A DNA stretch of 64,000 nucleotides from Citrobacter youngae (GTDB taxonomy: Bacteria; Pseudomonadota; Gammaproteobacteria; Enterobacterales; Enterobacteriaceae): contig NZ_RPOI01000024.1 in NCBI RefSeq assembly GCF_003818115.1, forward strand, positions 81,366 to 145,365, read 5' to 3'. The translations under genes were made by a program, and so were the position numbers. A model generated the notes under the pieces. That model made no database searches, was not told where the DNA came from, and worked only from the letters and a program-made list of their open reading frames with translations. Positions 7,336 through 17,243 of this stretch are shown in pieces. How positions within the stretch are numbered: position 1 is the stretch's first letter; each line of letters begins with the position of its first letter.

Positions 7336-9081
7336 TCAGTATCCCGCCGTTAAATCATCCACGGAACGCGGGTCGGACGCGCCATACAGTGCGCCATCCG
7401 GTCCTACCATAATGCTCTGCGTGCTGCCCATCGCCTCTTTCAGCGCGACTTTCTGCCCTTTCTGCTCCAGCAGCTTAATGGTGTCCGGGCTAAACCCTTT
7501 CTCAACGCGCAGTTCATCGGGCAACCACTGATGGTGGAAACGCGGCGCGTTGGTCGCTTCGGCGACGTTCATTCCAAAATCAATGCTGTTGACTACCATT
7601 TGCAGCACGGTAGTGATAATTCGGCTCCCACCAGGGCTGCCGGTAACCAGCCAGGTTTTCCCGTCTTTTACCACGATAGTCGGCGACATTGATGACAGCG
7701 GACGCTTCTTAGGCCCAACCGCGTTGGCATCACCGCCCACCAGTCCATAAACGTTTGGTACGCCCGGCTTAGCGGAGAAATCGTCCATTTCGTTATTAAG
7801 CAGAATGCCGGTGTTACCCGCCACAATCCCGGTGCCGAAGGTGGTGTTCAGCGTATACGTCACCGCCACGGCATTACCGTCTTTATCCACCACCGAGAAA
7901 TGGGTGGTCTGATTGCTTTCATACGGCGCGAGCTTGCCAGGTTTGATCTGGCTGGAAGGCTTCGCCTTGTTGATATCAATCTGATCGGCAAGCGATTTGG
8001 CATAGGCTTTATTGGTCAGCGCCTGCCACGGCACCTTCACAAAATCCGGGTCGCCCAGATACTCCGAGCGGTCGGCGTAGGCATATTTCTCCGCTTCAGC
8101 CATTACCTGCATGGCATCAGCGCTGCCAAACCCGTACTTCTTCATATCGAAGTTTTCGAGAATATTGAGGATCTGCACGATGTGAATACCGCCAGAGGAC
8201 GGCGGTGGCATGGAGAATACCTGATACCCGCGATAGTCGCCGCTAATCGGCGTACGCTCCACGGCTTTATAGCTGGCTAAATCCTCTTTGGTCATCAACC
8301 CGCCGTTTTTCTGCATTTCCTCCGCAATCTGATCGGCAATTGCCCCTTTATAAAACGCATCCGGACCGTTCTCGGCAATCATCTCCAGGCTTTTCGCCAG
8401 GTTCGTTTGCACCAGCTTGTCACCCTTTTTCAGCGGCTCGCCGTCTTTCCAGAAAATGGCTTTGCTGTTCTCGTGATTAGGGAGCACTTCGCTGCCATAG
8501 GTTTTCAGATCGTCAGCCAGCGCGTCGTTAACCACAAAGCCTTCTTCCGCCAGCTTCATTGCCGGGCGCACAACTTTGTTCAGCGGCATCGTGCCGTATT
8601 TCTCCAGCGCCAGCGAGAAACCCGCCACGGTACCCGGCGTACCGGATGCCAGATGCGACGTCAGCGACTTTTTCGCATCGGCGTTGCCCTGTTCATCAAG
8701 GAACATATCACGGGTCGCGCCAGCGGGAGCCATTTCACGAAAATCGATCGCCGTGGTGTTACCGTCTTTGGTACGCAGCAGCATAAACCCACCGCCGCCC
8801 AGATTGCCCGCCTGCGGATGCGTCACCGCCAGCGCGTAACCAACGGCAACGGCGGCATCAACGGCATTCCCGCCCTGTTTAAGAATATCCACCCCAACCT
8901 GGGTGGCTAAAGCATCCACGGAAGCCACCATCCCCTGCTGAGCACGAACGGGATGGAACACATCTTCCTCAACGCCGTAGGATACCGGCGGTGGCGCAGC
9001 CGGTGCGGCAGCCACGCTAAAACAACTTCCTGAGAGCAGAGCAGCAATGGCTACCCGGCGTAAAAACGTCGGTTTTATCAT
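7336..9081 (-). CDS. ggt: Periplasmic gamma-glutamyltranspeptidase precursor
   Basis: Ntn-hydrolase that cleaves glutathione and transfers the gamma-glutamyl group in the periplasm. The 581-aa precursor has a signal peptide (residues 1-26, ending in AAA). The autoprocessing site is visible as ESNQ|TTHFSVVD; Thr392 becomes the N-terminal nucleophile of the small subunit (Thr391 in E. coli, whose protein is one residue shorter). The PLSSMSPT oxyanion segment and the GSPGGSR motif are present. I chose the ATG at 9081 to give the E. coli signal sequence (MIKPTFLRRV); the frame runs on to 9129. Confidence 0.96.
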   Translation of the reverse strand: MIKPTFLRRVAIAALLSGSCFSVAAAPAAPPPVSYGVEEDVFHPVRAQQGMVASVDALATQVGVDILKQGGNAVDAAVAVGYALAVTHPQAGNLGGGGFMLLRTKDGNTTAIDFREMAPAGATRDMFLDEQGNADAKKSLTSHLASGTPGTVAGFSLALEKYGTMPLNKVVRPAMKLAEEGFVVNDALADDLKTYGSEVLPNHENSKAIFWKDGEPLKKGDKLVQTNLAKSLEMIAENGPDAFYKGAIADQIAEEMQKNGGLMTKEDLASYKAVERTPISGDYRGYQVFSMPPPSSGGIHIVQILNILENFDMKKYGFGSADAMQVMAEAEKYAYADRSEYLGDPDFVKVPWQALTNKAYAKSLADQIDINKAKPSSQIKPGKLAPYESNQTTHFSVVDKDGNAVAVTYTLNTTFGTGIVAGNTGILLNNEMDDFSAKPGVPNVYGLVGGDANAVGPKKRPLSSMSPTIVVKDGKTWLVTGSPGGSRIITTVLQMVVNSIDFGMNVAEATNAPRFHHQWLPDELRVEKGFSPDTIKLLEQKGQKVALKEAMGSTQSIMVGPDGALYGASDPRSVDDLTAGY

Positions 9082-9198
9082 CGTTATTCTCCAGATGTAC
9101 GGGGTCGGCCCCCAATAAGCCTGGTGCATAACTCTGAAATAATCATCGTAACGGCGAGAAAGGAGTAAACTTAAACGATCCCCGAGAGGAGAAAAGCG

Positions 9199-9639
9199 AT
9201 GAAACGACTCTTACTTTTAGCCATGCTCTTGCCGTTTGCTGGCTTTGCACAGCCCATCAACACCATGAATAACCCGAATCAACCCGGTTATCAGATCCCG
9301 AGTCAGCAGCGTATGCAAACCCAAATGCAATCACAGCAGATTCAGCAGAAAGGGATGCTCAACCAGCAGTTGCAAACGCAGACGCGCATGCAGCAACAGC
9401 ATATGGAAAACCAAATCAACACGAACACCCAGCGCGTGCTGCAGTCTCAGCCGGGCGAGTTGAATCCTGGACAGCAGCAAATGCTGCCTAACAGTAACGG
9501 TGGGATGTTGAGTGGAACCCGTAATCCGGACAGCTCGCTCAATAAGCAACATATGCTGTCGGAGAAAAAGAACGGCGACATGCTGAAGCCCTCCAGCACG
9601 CCGCAGCCTAACGTTCCGTTAAAAACGATTGGGCCTTAA
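9199..9639 (+). CDS. yhhA: Secreted Gln/Asn-rich protein (DUF2756)
   Basis: Small periplasmic protein of unknown function, 146 aa as in E. coli YhhA. It has a short signal peptide ([18 protein letters not shown]) and then a low-complexity region very rich in Gln, Asn and Met (about residues 20-80), including [13 protein letters not shown] runs. It is divergent from ggt. Its stop codon overlaps the stop of the convergent ugpQ by four bases, so the two transcripts must share 3' sequence. Confidence 0.92.
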   Translation: MKRLLLLAMLLPFAGFAQPINTMNNPNQPGYQIPSQQRMQTQMQSQQIQQKGMLNQQLQTQTRMQQQHMENQINTNTQRVLQSQPGELNPGQQQMLPNSNGGMLSGTRNPDSSLNKQHMLSEKKNGDMLKPSSTPQPNVPLKTIGP

Positions 9640-10379
9640 CAGGGCTGGAAATCCGGGCCAATCGTATCAATGGCATCGGTACAGATGCAGTCCACACCCC
9701 AGCGCAGCAGTTCCGCCGCGCGCTGGGGTCGGTTGACGGTATACACCAGAATACGTAGCCCCGCATCGCGCAGCGCATCCACGCGCGCCTCATCCAGCAG
9801 CTTATGATTAAGATGAATAGAGACGCAGCCAAGCCGCGTGGTCAGCTCGCGCCAGTCTTCGCGCCATTCATCCAGCAGCAAACCTCTCGGCAGTTCAGGC
9901 ACCGCCTGCTGCGCCGCTTCTAGCGCATCAATTTCAAAGGATGACAACAGTGGTGGCGTCATTCCCGCCCACAGTTCCCGCGCGGCCAGCGCCACGACCT
10001 TCCCGGTGAGCGCCCCCGTCCCGGTGGTGGGTTTGATCTCAATATTTGCCATCATGCCGTGCTGGCGACAGCGCTCAGCAACTTGCGAGAGCAGCGGCAA
10101 CGGTTCGCCTTTAAACTCACCGCTAAACCAGCCGCCGGCGTCCACGCGCAATAGATCCTGCCAGTTCAATTCGCCAGCCACGCCCCAGCCGTTGCTGGTG
10201 CGTTCCAGGTTGTCGTCATGCAGTAAGAAGATCTCACCGTCTTTCGACAATTTAGCGTCAAACTCAATCATGGTATGCCCGTATCGCGCCCCCACGTCGA
10301 TCGCCGCCAGGGTATTTTCCGGTGCCAGCTTACCGCCGCCACGATGGGCGACAATATGGGGGTAAGGCCAGTTACTCAT
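9636..10379 (-). CDS. ugpQ: Cytoplasmic glycerophosphodiester phosphodiesterase
   Basis: Hydrolyses glycerophosphodiesters to sn-glycerol 3-phosphate and an alcohol. It is 247 aa, as in E. coli. GDPD signature residues are visible: [17 protein letters not shown] near the N-terminus, then [18 protein letters not shown] with the metal-binding Glu/Asp and catalytic His. It is the last gene of ugpBAECQ and overlaps ugpC by four bases. There is no signal peptide, which distinguishes it from periplasmic GlpQ. Confidence 0.95.
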   Translation of the reverse strand: MSNWPYPHIVAHRGGGKLAPENTLAAIDVGARYGHTMIEFDAKLSKDGEIFLLHDDNLERTSNGWGVAGELNWQDLLRVDAGGWFSGEFKGEPLPLLSQVAERCRQHGMMANIEIKPTTGTGALTGKVVALAARELWAGMTPPLLSSFEIDALEAAQQAVPELPRGLLLDEWREDWRELTTRLGCVSIHLNHKLLDEARVDALRDAGLRILVYTVNRPQRAAELLRWGVDCICTDAIDTIGPDFQPC

Positions 10380-11446
10380 ACACGTTGTCCTGTTTCGCCA
10401 TCAAAAAGATGCAGATGATTTTCTGGCAGATGCAGCCACAGCGTGCTACCTGCCGTCGGGCGATGCTGATGCGCCAACCGCACCACCAGCTTTTGCTCAC
10501 CCCAACGTCCATGTGCCAGATTATCCGCACCCAGCATTTCCAGCGTGTCGACAACCAGCGGCACGCCGCCTTCAGCCTGCGAGCTTAGCGCAATATGCTC
10601 CGGGCGGATACCCAGCGTCATGTTACGCCCAATACACTCCCTGGCGCTTCTTCCGATGGGCAACGTCATGCCGCCCTCCAGCTCAAAATGGGTACCCGCA
10701 GCGCTGATGCGCCCGTCGAGCAGATTCATCGCCGGGCTGCCGATAAAGCTCGCCACAAAGCGGCTGGCAGGCTTTTCATACACCTCAACCGGCGTCCCTA
10801 CCTGCTCGGCAATGCCTTTGTTCATCACCATCACCCGTTGGGCGAGGGTCATCGCTTCAACCTGGTCGTGCGTCACGTACAGCGAGGTGGTTTTCAGTCG
10901 GCGATGCAGATGTTGTAACTCCAGACGCATCTGTACGCGCAGCTTGGCATCAAGGTTAGAAAGCGGCTCATCGAACAGGAATACCGCCGGGTCACGCACA
11001 ATCGCTCGTCCCATCGCTACGCGCTGGCGCTGGCCGCCGGAAAGTTCGCGCGGACGACGTTTGAGCAGCTCACCCAGCTCGAGAATACGTGCCGCCTCTT
11101 TTACCCGCTCAGCAATATGCTCCTTGCCCATCCCGCGGATTTTCAGCCCCCAGGCCATGTTTTCTTCCACGCTCATATGCGGGTAGAGAGCATAGTTTTG
11201 AAAGACCATCGCAATGCCGCGATCCTTCGGCTCCATCTCGGTGACGCGTTTATTATCAATCCAGATATCGCCGCCGCTTACCCGTTCAAGCCCGGCCACC
11301 ATCCGCAGCAGCGTAGACTTACCGCAGCCGGATGGCCCAACCATCACAATAAATTCCCCGTCCGCGACGTCCAGCGTCAACGGTTTAATCACCTGGGTTT
11401 TGCCGTCCCAGCTTTTGGTTACTGCCTGTAGTTTTAAACCAGCCAT
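10376..11446 (-). CDS. ugpC: Glycerol-3-phosphate ABC transporter ATPase
   Basis: ATPase subunit of the Ugp importer, 356 aa. The Walker [10 protein letters not shown] is at residues 37-45, the LSGGQRQ signature near 135-141 and the Walker B FLFDE at 156-160. A C-terminal regulatory domain resembling that of MalK follows from about residue 240. It lies between ugpE (two-base gap) and ugpQ (four-base overlap). Confidence 0.96.
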   Translation of the reverse strand: MAGLKLQAVTKSWDGKTQVIKPLTLDVADGEFIVMVGPSGCGKSTLLRMVAGLERVSGGDIWIDNKRVTEMEPKDRGIAMVFQNYALYPHMSVEENMAWGLKIRGMGKEHIAERVKEAARILELGELLKRRPRELSGGQRQRVAMGRAIVRDPAVFLFDEPLSNLDAKLRVQMRLELQHLHRRLKTTSLYVTHDQVEAMTLAQRVMVMNKGIAEQVGTPVEVYEKPASRFVASFIGSPAMNLLDGRISAAGTHFELEGGMTLPIGRSARECIGRNMTLGIRPEHIALSSQAEGGVPLVVDTLEMLGADNLAHGRWGEQKLVVRLAHQHRPTAGSTLWLHLPENHLHLFDGETGQRV

Positions 11447-11448
11447 TT

Positions 11449-12294
11449 TTATTTCTCACTATCGACCAGGCCACGTACGAAGGCACGCTGCATGGCTAAC
11501 ACGATGATTACCGGAGGGATGAGCGTCAGCAGCATGGCTGCCATTACCTGGTTCCACTGCGTTGTGCCTTCACCGGTGGCAATCATGCCTTTGATACCCG
11601 CCACCGCAGTGCCCAAATTGACGTCGGTAATAATTAACAACGGCCACAGATACTGGTTCCAGCCGTAGATAAAGGTAATAACGAACAGCGCCGCCAGATT
11701 GGTTTTTGACAACGGTAGTACGATATCGCGGAAAAAACGCATTGGTGACGCGCCGTCAATACGCGCCGCCTCAACCAGTTCATCCGGCAGGGTCATAAAG
11801 AACTGACGGAACAGGAAAGTCGCTGTCGCAGATGCCATCAACGGCAGTGTCAGACCCGCATAGCTGTCGAGCATCTTCAGATTGGCGATCACTTCTACCG
11901 TCGGGAAAATACGCACCTCAACCGGTAGCATCAGGGTGATAAAAATCATCCAGAAGAACAGGTTGCGCAGCGGAAAGCGAAACCAGACGATGGCGAATGC
12001 GGAGAGCATAGAGACGGTAATTTTCCCTACCGTAATGCTGAACGCCATGATGAAACTGTTGAGCATCATCAGCCAGAACGGCGCGCTGTTGACGCCCACG
12101 CCGTTGACCCAGATGTATTTCATGTTTTCCAGCAGTTGCGAGCCGGGAACCAGTGTCATCGGCGTCTCAAACACCGCTTTGTTGTCCAGCGTCGCCGCGA
12201 CAAACGCGACGTACAACGGAAACAGGATCACCATGATCCCCATAATCAACATGGCATGGCTGAATATTGTCAGCCCACGACGGTTCTCAATCAT
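11449..12294 (-). CDS. ugpE: Glycerol-3-phosphate ABC transporter permease UgpE
   Basis: Inner-membrane permease of 281 aa with six predicted membrane segments. The cytoplasmic EAA loop that docks the ATPase is visible as [18 protein letters not shown] (about residues 175-192). It overlaps ugpA by four bases and pairs with UgpA to form the channel. Confidence 0.96.
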   Translation of the reverse strand: MIENRRGLTIFSHAMLIMGIMVILFPLYVAFVAATLDNKAVFETPMTLVPGSQLLENMKYIWVNGVGVNSAPFWLMMLNSFIMAFSITVGKITVSMLSAFAIVWFRFPLRNLFFWMIFITLMLPVEVRIFPTVEVIANLKMLDSYAGLTLPLMASATATFLFRQFFMTLPDELVEAARIDGASPMRFFRDIVLPLSKTNLAALFVITFIYGWNQYLWPLLIITDVNLGTAVAGIKGMIATGEGTTQWNQVMAAMLLTLIPPVIIVLAMQRAFVRGLVDSEK

Positions 12295-13178
12295 TGGTAA
12301 CGCACCTTACTTTCCACATAGCGGAACTGCACCACCGTCAAAATAATGACCAGGAACATCAGCACCACCGATTGTGCAGCGGAAGAAGCCAGATCCAGCC
12401 CGACAAAACCTTCGCGATAGATCTTATAAATCAGCGTCGTGGTCGCCTGTACCGGCCCGCCTGCAGTGGCAGCATCAATCACCGGGAAGGTGTCAAAGAA
12501 GGCATACACCAGATTCACCACCAGCAGGAAGAAGCTCACCGGGGCAATGAGCGGCAGCGCCAGTTTAAAGAAGCGGCGAACCGGCCCCGCACCGTCAATC
12601 GCGGCGGCTTCGATCAGCGAGCGAGGAATAGACTGCAGTGCGGCAAAGAAGAACAGGAAGTTGTAACTAATCTGCTTCCAGACCGACGCAAACACCACCA
12701 GGAACATTGCCTGACCGCTGTTTTGCGCATGGTTCCAGTCATAGCCAAACTCACCGAGAAAATGGGTAATCAACCCGCGCCCGGGGTTAAACAGGAAGAT
12801 CCACAATACGGCAGCAACGGCGGGCGCAACGGCGTAAGGCAACAGCATCAGCGTTTGGTAAAAACGGCTGCCGCGCACCACGTAATTCACCAACGCCGCA
12901 AAAAATAACGACACCAGCAGACCGCTTACCGTGACTAACGTACTGAACTTAATGGTGGTCCAGAATGAGTCGAGGTAGTACGGGTCATGAAACAGCGCGA
13001 CAAAGTTTTCCAGTCCGACAAACTGGCTGGAAAGACCAAACGGATCAACGGATTGTAGCGAGTACCACAGCGCTTCACCGGCAGGCCAGATAAAGAAAAT
13101 AACGGTGATAACCAGCTGCGGAGCCACCAGTAAATAGGGAAGCCAGCGCGAACGGAACACCGGACGGGATGAAGACAT
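12291..13178 (-). CDS. ugpA: Glycerol-3-phosphate ABC transporter permease UgpA
   Basis: Second permease of the Ugp importer, 295 aa with six predicted membrane segments. Its EAA loop reads [19 protein letters not shown] (about residues 200-218). A gap of about 100 bases holding REP sequences separates it from ugpB, which could lower distal expression relative to the abundant binding protein. Confidence 0.96.
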   Translation of the reverse strand: MSSSRPVFRSRWLPYLLVAPQLVITVIFFIWPAGEALWYSLQSVDPFGLSSQFVGLENFVALFHDPYYLDSFWTTIKFSTLVTVSGLLVSLFFAALVNYVVRGSRFYQTLMLLPYAVAPAVAAVLWIFLFNPGRGLITHFLGEFGYDWNHAQNSGQAMFLVVFASVWKQISYNFLFFFAALQSIPRSLIEAAAIDGAGPVRRFFKLALPLIAPVSFFLLVVNLVYAFFDTFPVIDAATAGGPVQATTTLIYKIYREGFVGLDLASSAAQSVVLMFLVIILTVVQFRYVESKVRYQ

Positions 13179-13196
13179 GGAAGTTTGATTCCTGAA

Positions 13197-13274
13197 CAGC
13201 GCCGGATGGCGCTACGCTTATCCGGCCTACGCGCATTTGTAGGCCGGGTAAGGCGCAGCCGTCACCCGGCATTT
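13197..13274. repeat. BIME between ugpB and ugpA
   Basis: Two opposing REP palindromes (gccggatggcgctacgctta with atccggc, and taggccgggtaaggcgcagc with cacccggc) fill the gap inside the ugp operon. Such elements often protect the upstream message, here that of the binding protein. Confidence 0.85.
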
Positions 13275-13278
13275 CACA

Positions 13279-14595
13279 TTACGATTTGGTCGATTGCTCA
13301 AAGCGACGCAGTAACTGATTGCCACGCTCAACGGCGGCATCCAGCGCCTGCTGCGGGGTTTTCTTCCCGGTCCAGACGCTTTCCAGCTCTTCATCCACGA
13401 TGGTGCGGATCTGCGGCATGTTGCCCAGACGCAGCCCTTTGGTGTACGGCAACGGCGGCTTGTTGAGCATTTGACGCGTAGCGATATCCGCCCCCGGATT
13501 CTTCTCATAGAAGCCCTGCTCACGGGTCAAATCGTAGGCCGCGGTGGTGATCGGCAGATAGCCAGTCTTCTGGTGCCATTCGGCAGCAATTTCAGGCTTC
13601 GCCAGGAAGTTGAGGAACTTCGCCACGCCTTCGTAGGTGGGTTTGTCTTTACCCTGCATCACCCACAGGCTGGCTCCACCGATAATGGCGTTCTGCGGCG
13701 CGCCCTTCACATCGGCATCGTACGGCATCATCCCGACGCCATAGTTGAATTTCGCGTAATGGCGGATGTCAGCCAGAGAACCGGAAGACGCGGTGGTAAT
13801 GGCGCAATCCCCGTTATAGAACTTCTCAGTGGATTCGTCCTTACGCCCGAAGTAGCTGAAATCGCCTTTTTTGTTCAGCTCTTCCAGCAGAGCGATATGT
13901 TTTACCTGTTCCGGTTTATTGAACTCCAGCACTGCGTCAGTACCGTCAAAACCGTTGTTTTTGGTTGCTACCGGCAGACCGTTCCAGGCGCTGAAGTTTT
14001 CAATCTGAATCCATCCCTGCCAGCCGCTGGCGTAACCGCACTTCATGCCTGCCGCTTTCAGCTTCGCGGTGTACTCCGCCAGGTCCTGCCAGGTTTTCGG
14101 CGGCTGCTCAGGGTCTAAACCAGCTTTTTTAAAGGCATCTTTGTTGTAGTACAGCACCGGAGTGGAGCTGTTAAACGGTTGAGAAAGCAAATGTCCGCTT
14201 TTAGAGTCGGTGTAATAACCGGATACCGTCGGTACGAACTGAGACTCATCGAAGTTAATACCAGCCTCTTTGAATACTTCATAGACCGGTTTAATGGCTT
14301 TCGAAGCCATCATCGTTGCTGTACCCACTTCATAAACCTGTAGCAGCGCGGGCGCGTTTCCGGTACGGAAAGCGGCAATTCCTGCACTCAGGCTCTGCTC
14401 GTAGTTGCCTTTGTACTGCGGAACAATTTTGTAGTCGGGATTGGCGGCATTAAAACGTTGCGCCAGAGAATCAACTTCTTTACCCAGTTCGCCTTCCATT
14501 GAGTGCCAGAATGGGATGGTGGTGACCGCCAGTGCCTGACCTGCAAACGCCAGGCTAAGTGCCAGTCCTAAAGCTGTATGTCGTAACGATATCAT
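13279..14595 (-). CDS. ugpB: Periplasmic sn-glycerol-3-phosphate-binding protein
   Basis: Solute-binding protein of 438 aa with a signal peptide ending QALA at residue 23, mature start [15 protein letters not shown]. It captures glycerol 3-phosphate and glycerophosphodiesters such as glycerophosphocholine and hands them to UgpAE. It is the first gene of the operon. The upstream region has a Pho-box-like site, consistent with phosphate-starvation control. Confidence 0.96.
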   Translation of the reverse strand: MISLRHTALGLALSLAFAGQALAVTTIPFWHSMEGELGKEVDSLAQRFNAANPDYKIVPQYKGNYEQSLSAGIAAFRTGNAPALLQVYEVGTATMMASKAIKPVYEVFKEAGINFDESQFVPTVSGYYTDSKSGHLLSQPFNSSTPVLYYNKDAFKKAGLDPEQPPKTWQDLAEYTAKLKAAGMKCGYASGWQGWIQIENFSAWNGLPVATKNNGFDGTDAVLEFNKPEQVKHIALLEELNKKGDFSYFGRKDESTEKFYNGDCAITTASSGSLADIRHYAKFNYGVGMMPYDADVKGAPQNAIIGGASLWVMQGKDKPTYEGVAKFLNFLAKPEIAAEWHQKTGYLPITTAAYDLTREQGFYEKNPGADIATRQMLNKPPLPYTKGLRLGNMPQIRTIVDEELESVWTGKKTPQQALDAAVERGNQLLRRFEQSTKS

Positions 14596-14657
14596 CGGTT
14601 ATCTCTCTTGTTGTGCCGGATGCGCGATATCACGCGTTTTATGCTCGCGGGGGTAAC

Positions 14658-14677
14658 ATGACATGCTCGAATGACAG
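14658..14677 (-). promoter_or_regulatory. Candidate Pho box of the ugp operon
   Basis: On the minus strand CTGTCAT (14677-14671) is followed by TGTCAT (14663-14658). The half-sites resemble PhoB repeats, but they are spaced 13 bases apart rather than the usual 11. The site lies 63-82 bases upstream of ugpB, whose E. coli orthologue is PhoB-regulated. Confidence 0.45.
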
Positions 14678-14778
14678 AAAAATAACTTTTTTATTACAAA
14701 AAAAAGATAGTAAGGCGACAAACAGATGGCAAGGCGGTGAAAGCGTAGTGACAGGAAAATGCGGAGTGGTGCACAACA

Positions 14779-14808
14779 AAGCCGGGTAGCGGTATGCTTT
14801 ACCCGGTG
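14779..14808. repeat. REP-like palindrome upstream of ugpB
   Basis: The sequence gccgggtagcggtatgcttt followed by acccggt is a short REP-like inverted repeat. It lies between ugpB and the end of the 14839-15246 gene. Confidence 0.6.
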
Positions 14809-14838
14809 AATAAAGAAGGTTTTGTCACCCTGGTAAGA

Positions 14839-15246
14839 TCAGGCAGGCTGTGCAAACGTGAATTCCAGCGCCAGACCCAGGATCTGCATACCATGAATGT
14901 TATCTTCCGGAGATATCGCCACCAGGCTTTCCAGAAACTTGAGTCGCCGTGACTGGGCGTTGATGATGAGTTTTCCCCGTAATGCAGGAAGCTTCAGCGA
15001 AGAGATGGGATAAACCACGCGCCCACAGACTTCCACCGGCAGCTTGCGCAAATCGACTTGCTGAAGCACGCCCACAGAGGAATACAGCAGCGCTACAGGC
15101 GTTACGGCGAGCAATGGTGATGGACTAATACTGACAAAATCCAGCAGGAGTTCTGGACGCAGATAGTTCAGCCCATTAAAGGAAACCGTGACGCCATCAA
15201 TTGCGGGCATGGGCTGCACATTAGTTTGATGCGGTGAATCATTCAT
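14839..15246 (-). CDS. Hypothetical protein, 135 aa
   Basis: I do not recognise this protein, and there is no gene for it at this place in E. coli K-12. It has no signal peptide. The sequence alternates short hydrophobic strands (for example LLAVTPVALLY and KLIINAQSRRLKF), which suggests a beta-rich fold. It has a single Cys (VEVCGRVVYPI). It lies between ugpB and the small secreted-protein gene, on the same strand as both, with about 115 bases of apparently featureless sequence up to 15361. Base composition is close to its neighbours, so it is probably a genuine, long-resident gene. Confidence 0.6.
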   Translation of the reverse strand: MNDSPHQTNVQPMPAIDGVTVSFNGLNYLRPELLLDFVSISPSPLLAVTPVALLYSSVGVLQQVDLRKLPVEVCGRVVYPISSLKLPALRGKLIINAQSRRLKFLESLVAISPEDNIHGMQILGLALEFTFAQPA

Positions 15247-15361
15247 GCAATTACCATTGATATAAAATATAAATCAAGCTATTGATTATACAGAATATAG
15301 TGCACAAATGCTGGGACAGAACTCGCAATCCTTGCAGGTATGAATGATTGCCTTTCCAGTC

Positions 15362-15643
15362 TTACTCTCTTCGCCAGCGGCGTTCATATTCGTTCTGTAA
15401 ACGCTGCTGTTCCCGCCGCTCACGGTCACGCTGGATATCCGATTTTTCATCTTCCCAGCCCGGACACACAGAACTGCTGAATACCTCGCAGGGTGAATTG
15501 GATTGTGCTGACGGGTTGACCGGCTTTTCTTGCCAGATTGCAGGATCGCGCGGATCGAAAGTTTGCTCTTTCACTGCCTGCGCACTGAATGAGCCGGCCA
15601 ATAGTAGACTTCCAATAGCCATACAGGCACCTGAACGTGTCAT
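15362..15643 (-). CDS. Small secreted protein under a Fur box, 93 aa
   Basis: I do not recognise this gene. I chose the ATG at 15643: it has a strong GGAGAAAGG site and yields a clean signal peptide, MTRSGACMAIGSLLLAGSFS followed by AQA. The frame continues upstream to 15694 but that part runs through the regulatory palindrome. The mature part has two cysteines six residues apart (CEVFSSSVC), which could form a disulphide, and a highly charged C-terminal helix (about residues 65-93) rich in Arg, Glu and Gln. A perfect Fur-box palindrome lies 25-43 bases before the start, so I infer iron-repressed expression and a periplasmic location. Confidence 0.65.
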   Translation of the reverse strand: MTRSGACMAIGSLLLAGSFSAQAVKEQTFDPRDPAIWQEKPVNPSAQSNSPCEVFSSSVCPGWEDEKSDIQRDRERREQQRLQNEYERRWRRE

Positions 15644-15667
15644 CCTTTCTCCATGTTCATTTTTATT

Positions 15668-15686
15668 ATTGATAATCATTATCAAT
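15668..15686 (-). promoter_or_regulatory. Fur box in front of the 15362-15643 gene
   Basis: The 19 bases form a perfect 9-1-9 palindrome, attgataat-c-attatcaat, close to the Fur consensus GATAATGATAATCATTATC. It sits between the start of the small secreted-protein gene and the livF terminator. Confidence 0.8.
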
Positions 15687-15702
15687 AATAACATAGCGCA
15701 AT

Positions 15703-15727
15703 AAAAAAGGGGCCTGATGAGCCCCTT
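15703..15727 (-). terminator. Intrinsic terminator after livF
   Basis: On the minus strand the stem AAGGGGC / GCCCCTT (15727-15721 with 15713-15707), loop of seven bases, is followed by a run of T. It lies 18 bases beyond the livF stop codon and ends livKHMGF. Confidence 0.85.
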
Positions 15728-15744
15728 GTCTATTTAGATAACTG

Positions 15745-16458
15745 TTAACCGCCCAAATAAGCGCTACGCACCGCTTCGTTAGCCAGCAATGCATCACCGG
15801 TATCTTCCAGCACCACGTGGCCGTTTTCCAGCACGTACCCACGGTCGGCGAGTTTCAGTGCCTGGTTGGCGTTTTGTTCGACGAGGAAAATCGTCATCCC
15901 CTGCTCGCGCAGTTGCTCAATGGTGTTAAAGATCTGCTGGATGATAATCGGCGCCAGACCCAGCGACGGTTCATCAAGCAGTAGCAGCCTCGGCTGGCTC
16001 ATCAGCGCACGGCCTATCGCCAGCATCTGCTGTTCGCCGCCGGACATCGTTCCCGCACGTTGAATACGGCGCTCATGCAGGCGAGGAAACAGGTCATACA
16101 CCCACTTGATACGTTCCTGAAACTGGCCTTTCTCGGCAAAGAAACCACCCATCGCCAGGTTCTCTTCCACCGTCATACGGGAAAACACGCGACGCCCTTC
16201 CGGGACAATCGCCACCGCTTCACGCATGATTTTTGCCGTCTGCCAGTCGGTAATATCTTTACCATCAAAGACAATACGCCCACTTGTTGCCCGAGGATCG
16301 CCGCACAGCGTTCCGAGCAGCGTGGTTTTCCCCGCACCGTTGGCACCGATAAGCGTCACGATTTCACCCTGGTTGATATACAAGCTGACATCGTGCAGAG
16401 CCTGGATCTTGCCGTAGTGGGCGTTGACGTTGTCAAAAGACAACATGACTTTTTCCAT
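15745..16458 (-). CDS. livF: Branched-chain amino-acid ABC ATPase LivF
   Basis: One of two ATPases of the LIV-I/LS leucine, isoleucine and valine importer, 237 aa from the ATG at 16458, which matches the E. coli start MEKVMLSF. Walker A GANGAGKTT, signature MSGGEQQM and Walker B LLLLDEPS are visible in order. It is the last gene of livKHMGF, 17 bases after livG, and is followed by an intrinsic terminator. Confidence 0.96.
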   Translation of the reverse strand: MEKVMLSFDNVNAHYGKIQALHDVSLYINQGEIVTLIGANGAGKTTLLGTLCGDPRATSGRIVFDGKDITDWQTAKIMREAVAIVPEGRRVFSRMTVEENLAMGGFFAEKGQFQERIKWVYDLFPRLHERRIQRAGTMSGGEQQMLAIGRALMSQPRLLLLDEPSLGLAPIIIQQIFNTIEQLREQGMTIFLVEQNANQALKLADRGYVLENGHVVLEDTGDALLANEAVRSAYLGG

Positions 16459-16475
16459 CTTATGCCTCACCACCA

Positions 16476-17243
16476 TTATGCTTCGCCTAAATAGGCGCGG
16501 ATCACGTCCGGGTTGTTACGAATCTGCTCAGGTGTCCCGTTCGCCAGCGGCGTCCCCTGGTTCACCACGTAAATACGGTCTGAAATGCCCATCACCAGCT
16601 TCATGTCGTGCTCAATGAGCAGGATGGTGGTGTCGTGATGGTCGCGCAGCTCAGCAATCAGCTCATCCAGCTCTTTGGTTTCTTTCGGGTTAAGACCCGC
16701 AGCAGGTTCATCGAGCATCAGAATTTCCGGCTGAGTGACCATGCAACGGATAATCTCAAGACGGCGCTGGTCGCCATAGGCCAGGTTGCTCGCCTGTCGG
16801 TTAGCATGCTGCAGCAGGCCGATACGATCAAGCCAGGTGGCGGCGCGCTCCAGCGCTTCATCCTGCGCGCGGCGAAAAGCAGGGGTTTTTAGCAGCCCGG
16901 AGAAAACCCCAGCTTTCAGTTGCTGATGCTGCGCCACCAGCAGATTTTCAATCACCGTCATTTCGCGAAACAGACGCACGTGCTGGAAGGTACGCACCAC
17001 GCCCATACGCGCAATTTGCTGGCCCGGCAGCCCTTCAAGGTGCTGGTCGCGCAGCTTAATCGTCCCGCCGGTCGGCTTATAGAACCCGGTCAGGCAGTTG
17101 AAGACCGTGGTTTTCCCCGCGCCGTTCGGGCCAATCAGGGAGACTATCTCTTTTTTATGCAAATCCAGAGACACATTGTTGACTGCCAGCAGGCCGCCAA
17201 AACGCATCATCAGGCCGCTAACCGATAATAATGGCTGACTCAT
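16476..17243 (-). CDS. livG: Branched-chain amino-acid ABC ATPase LivG
   Basis: Second ATPase of the LIV-I/LS importer, 255 aa as in E. coli. Walker [10 protein letters not shown] lies at about residues 37-45 and Walker [11 protein letters not shown] at about 167-176. The signature region reads [11 protein letters not shown], with the aromatic-Gly-Asp variant typical of LivG. It overlaps livM by four bases. Confidence 0.96.
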   Translation of the reverse strand: MSQPLLSVSGLMMRFGGLLAVNNVSLDLHKKEIVSLIGPNGAGKTTVFNCLTGFYKPTGGTIKLRDQHLEGLPGQQIARMGVVRTFQHVRLFREMTVIENLLVAQHQQLKAGVFSGLLKTPAFRRAQDEALERAATWLDRIGLLQHANRQASNLAYGDQRRLEIIRCMVTQPEILMLDEPAAGLNPKETKELDELIAELRDHHDTTILLIEHDMKLVMGISDRIYVVNQGTPLANGTPEQIRNNPDVIRAYLGEA

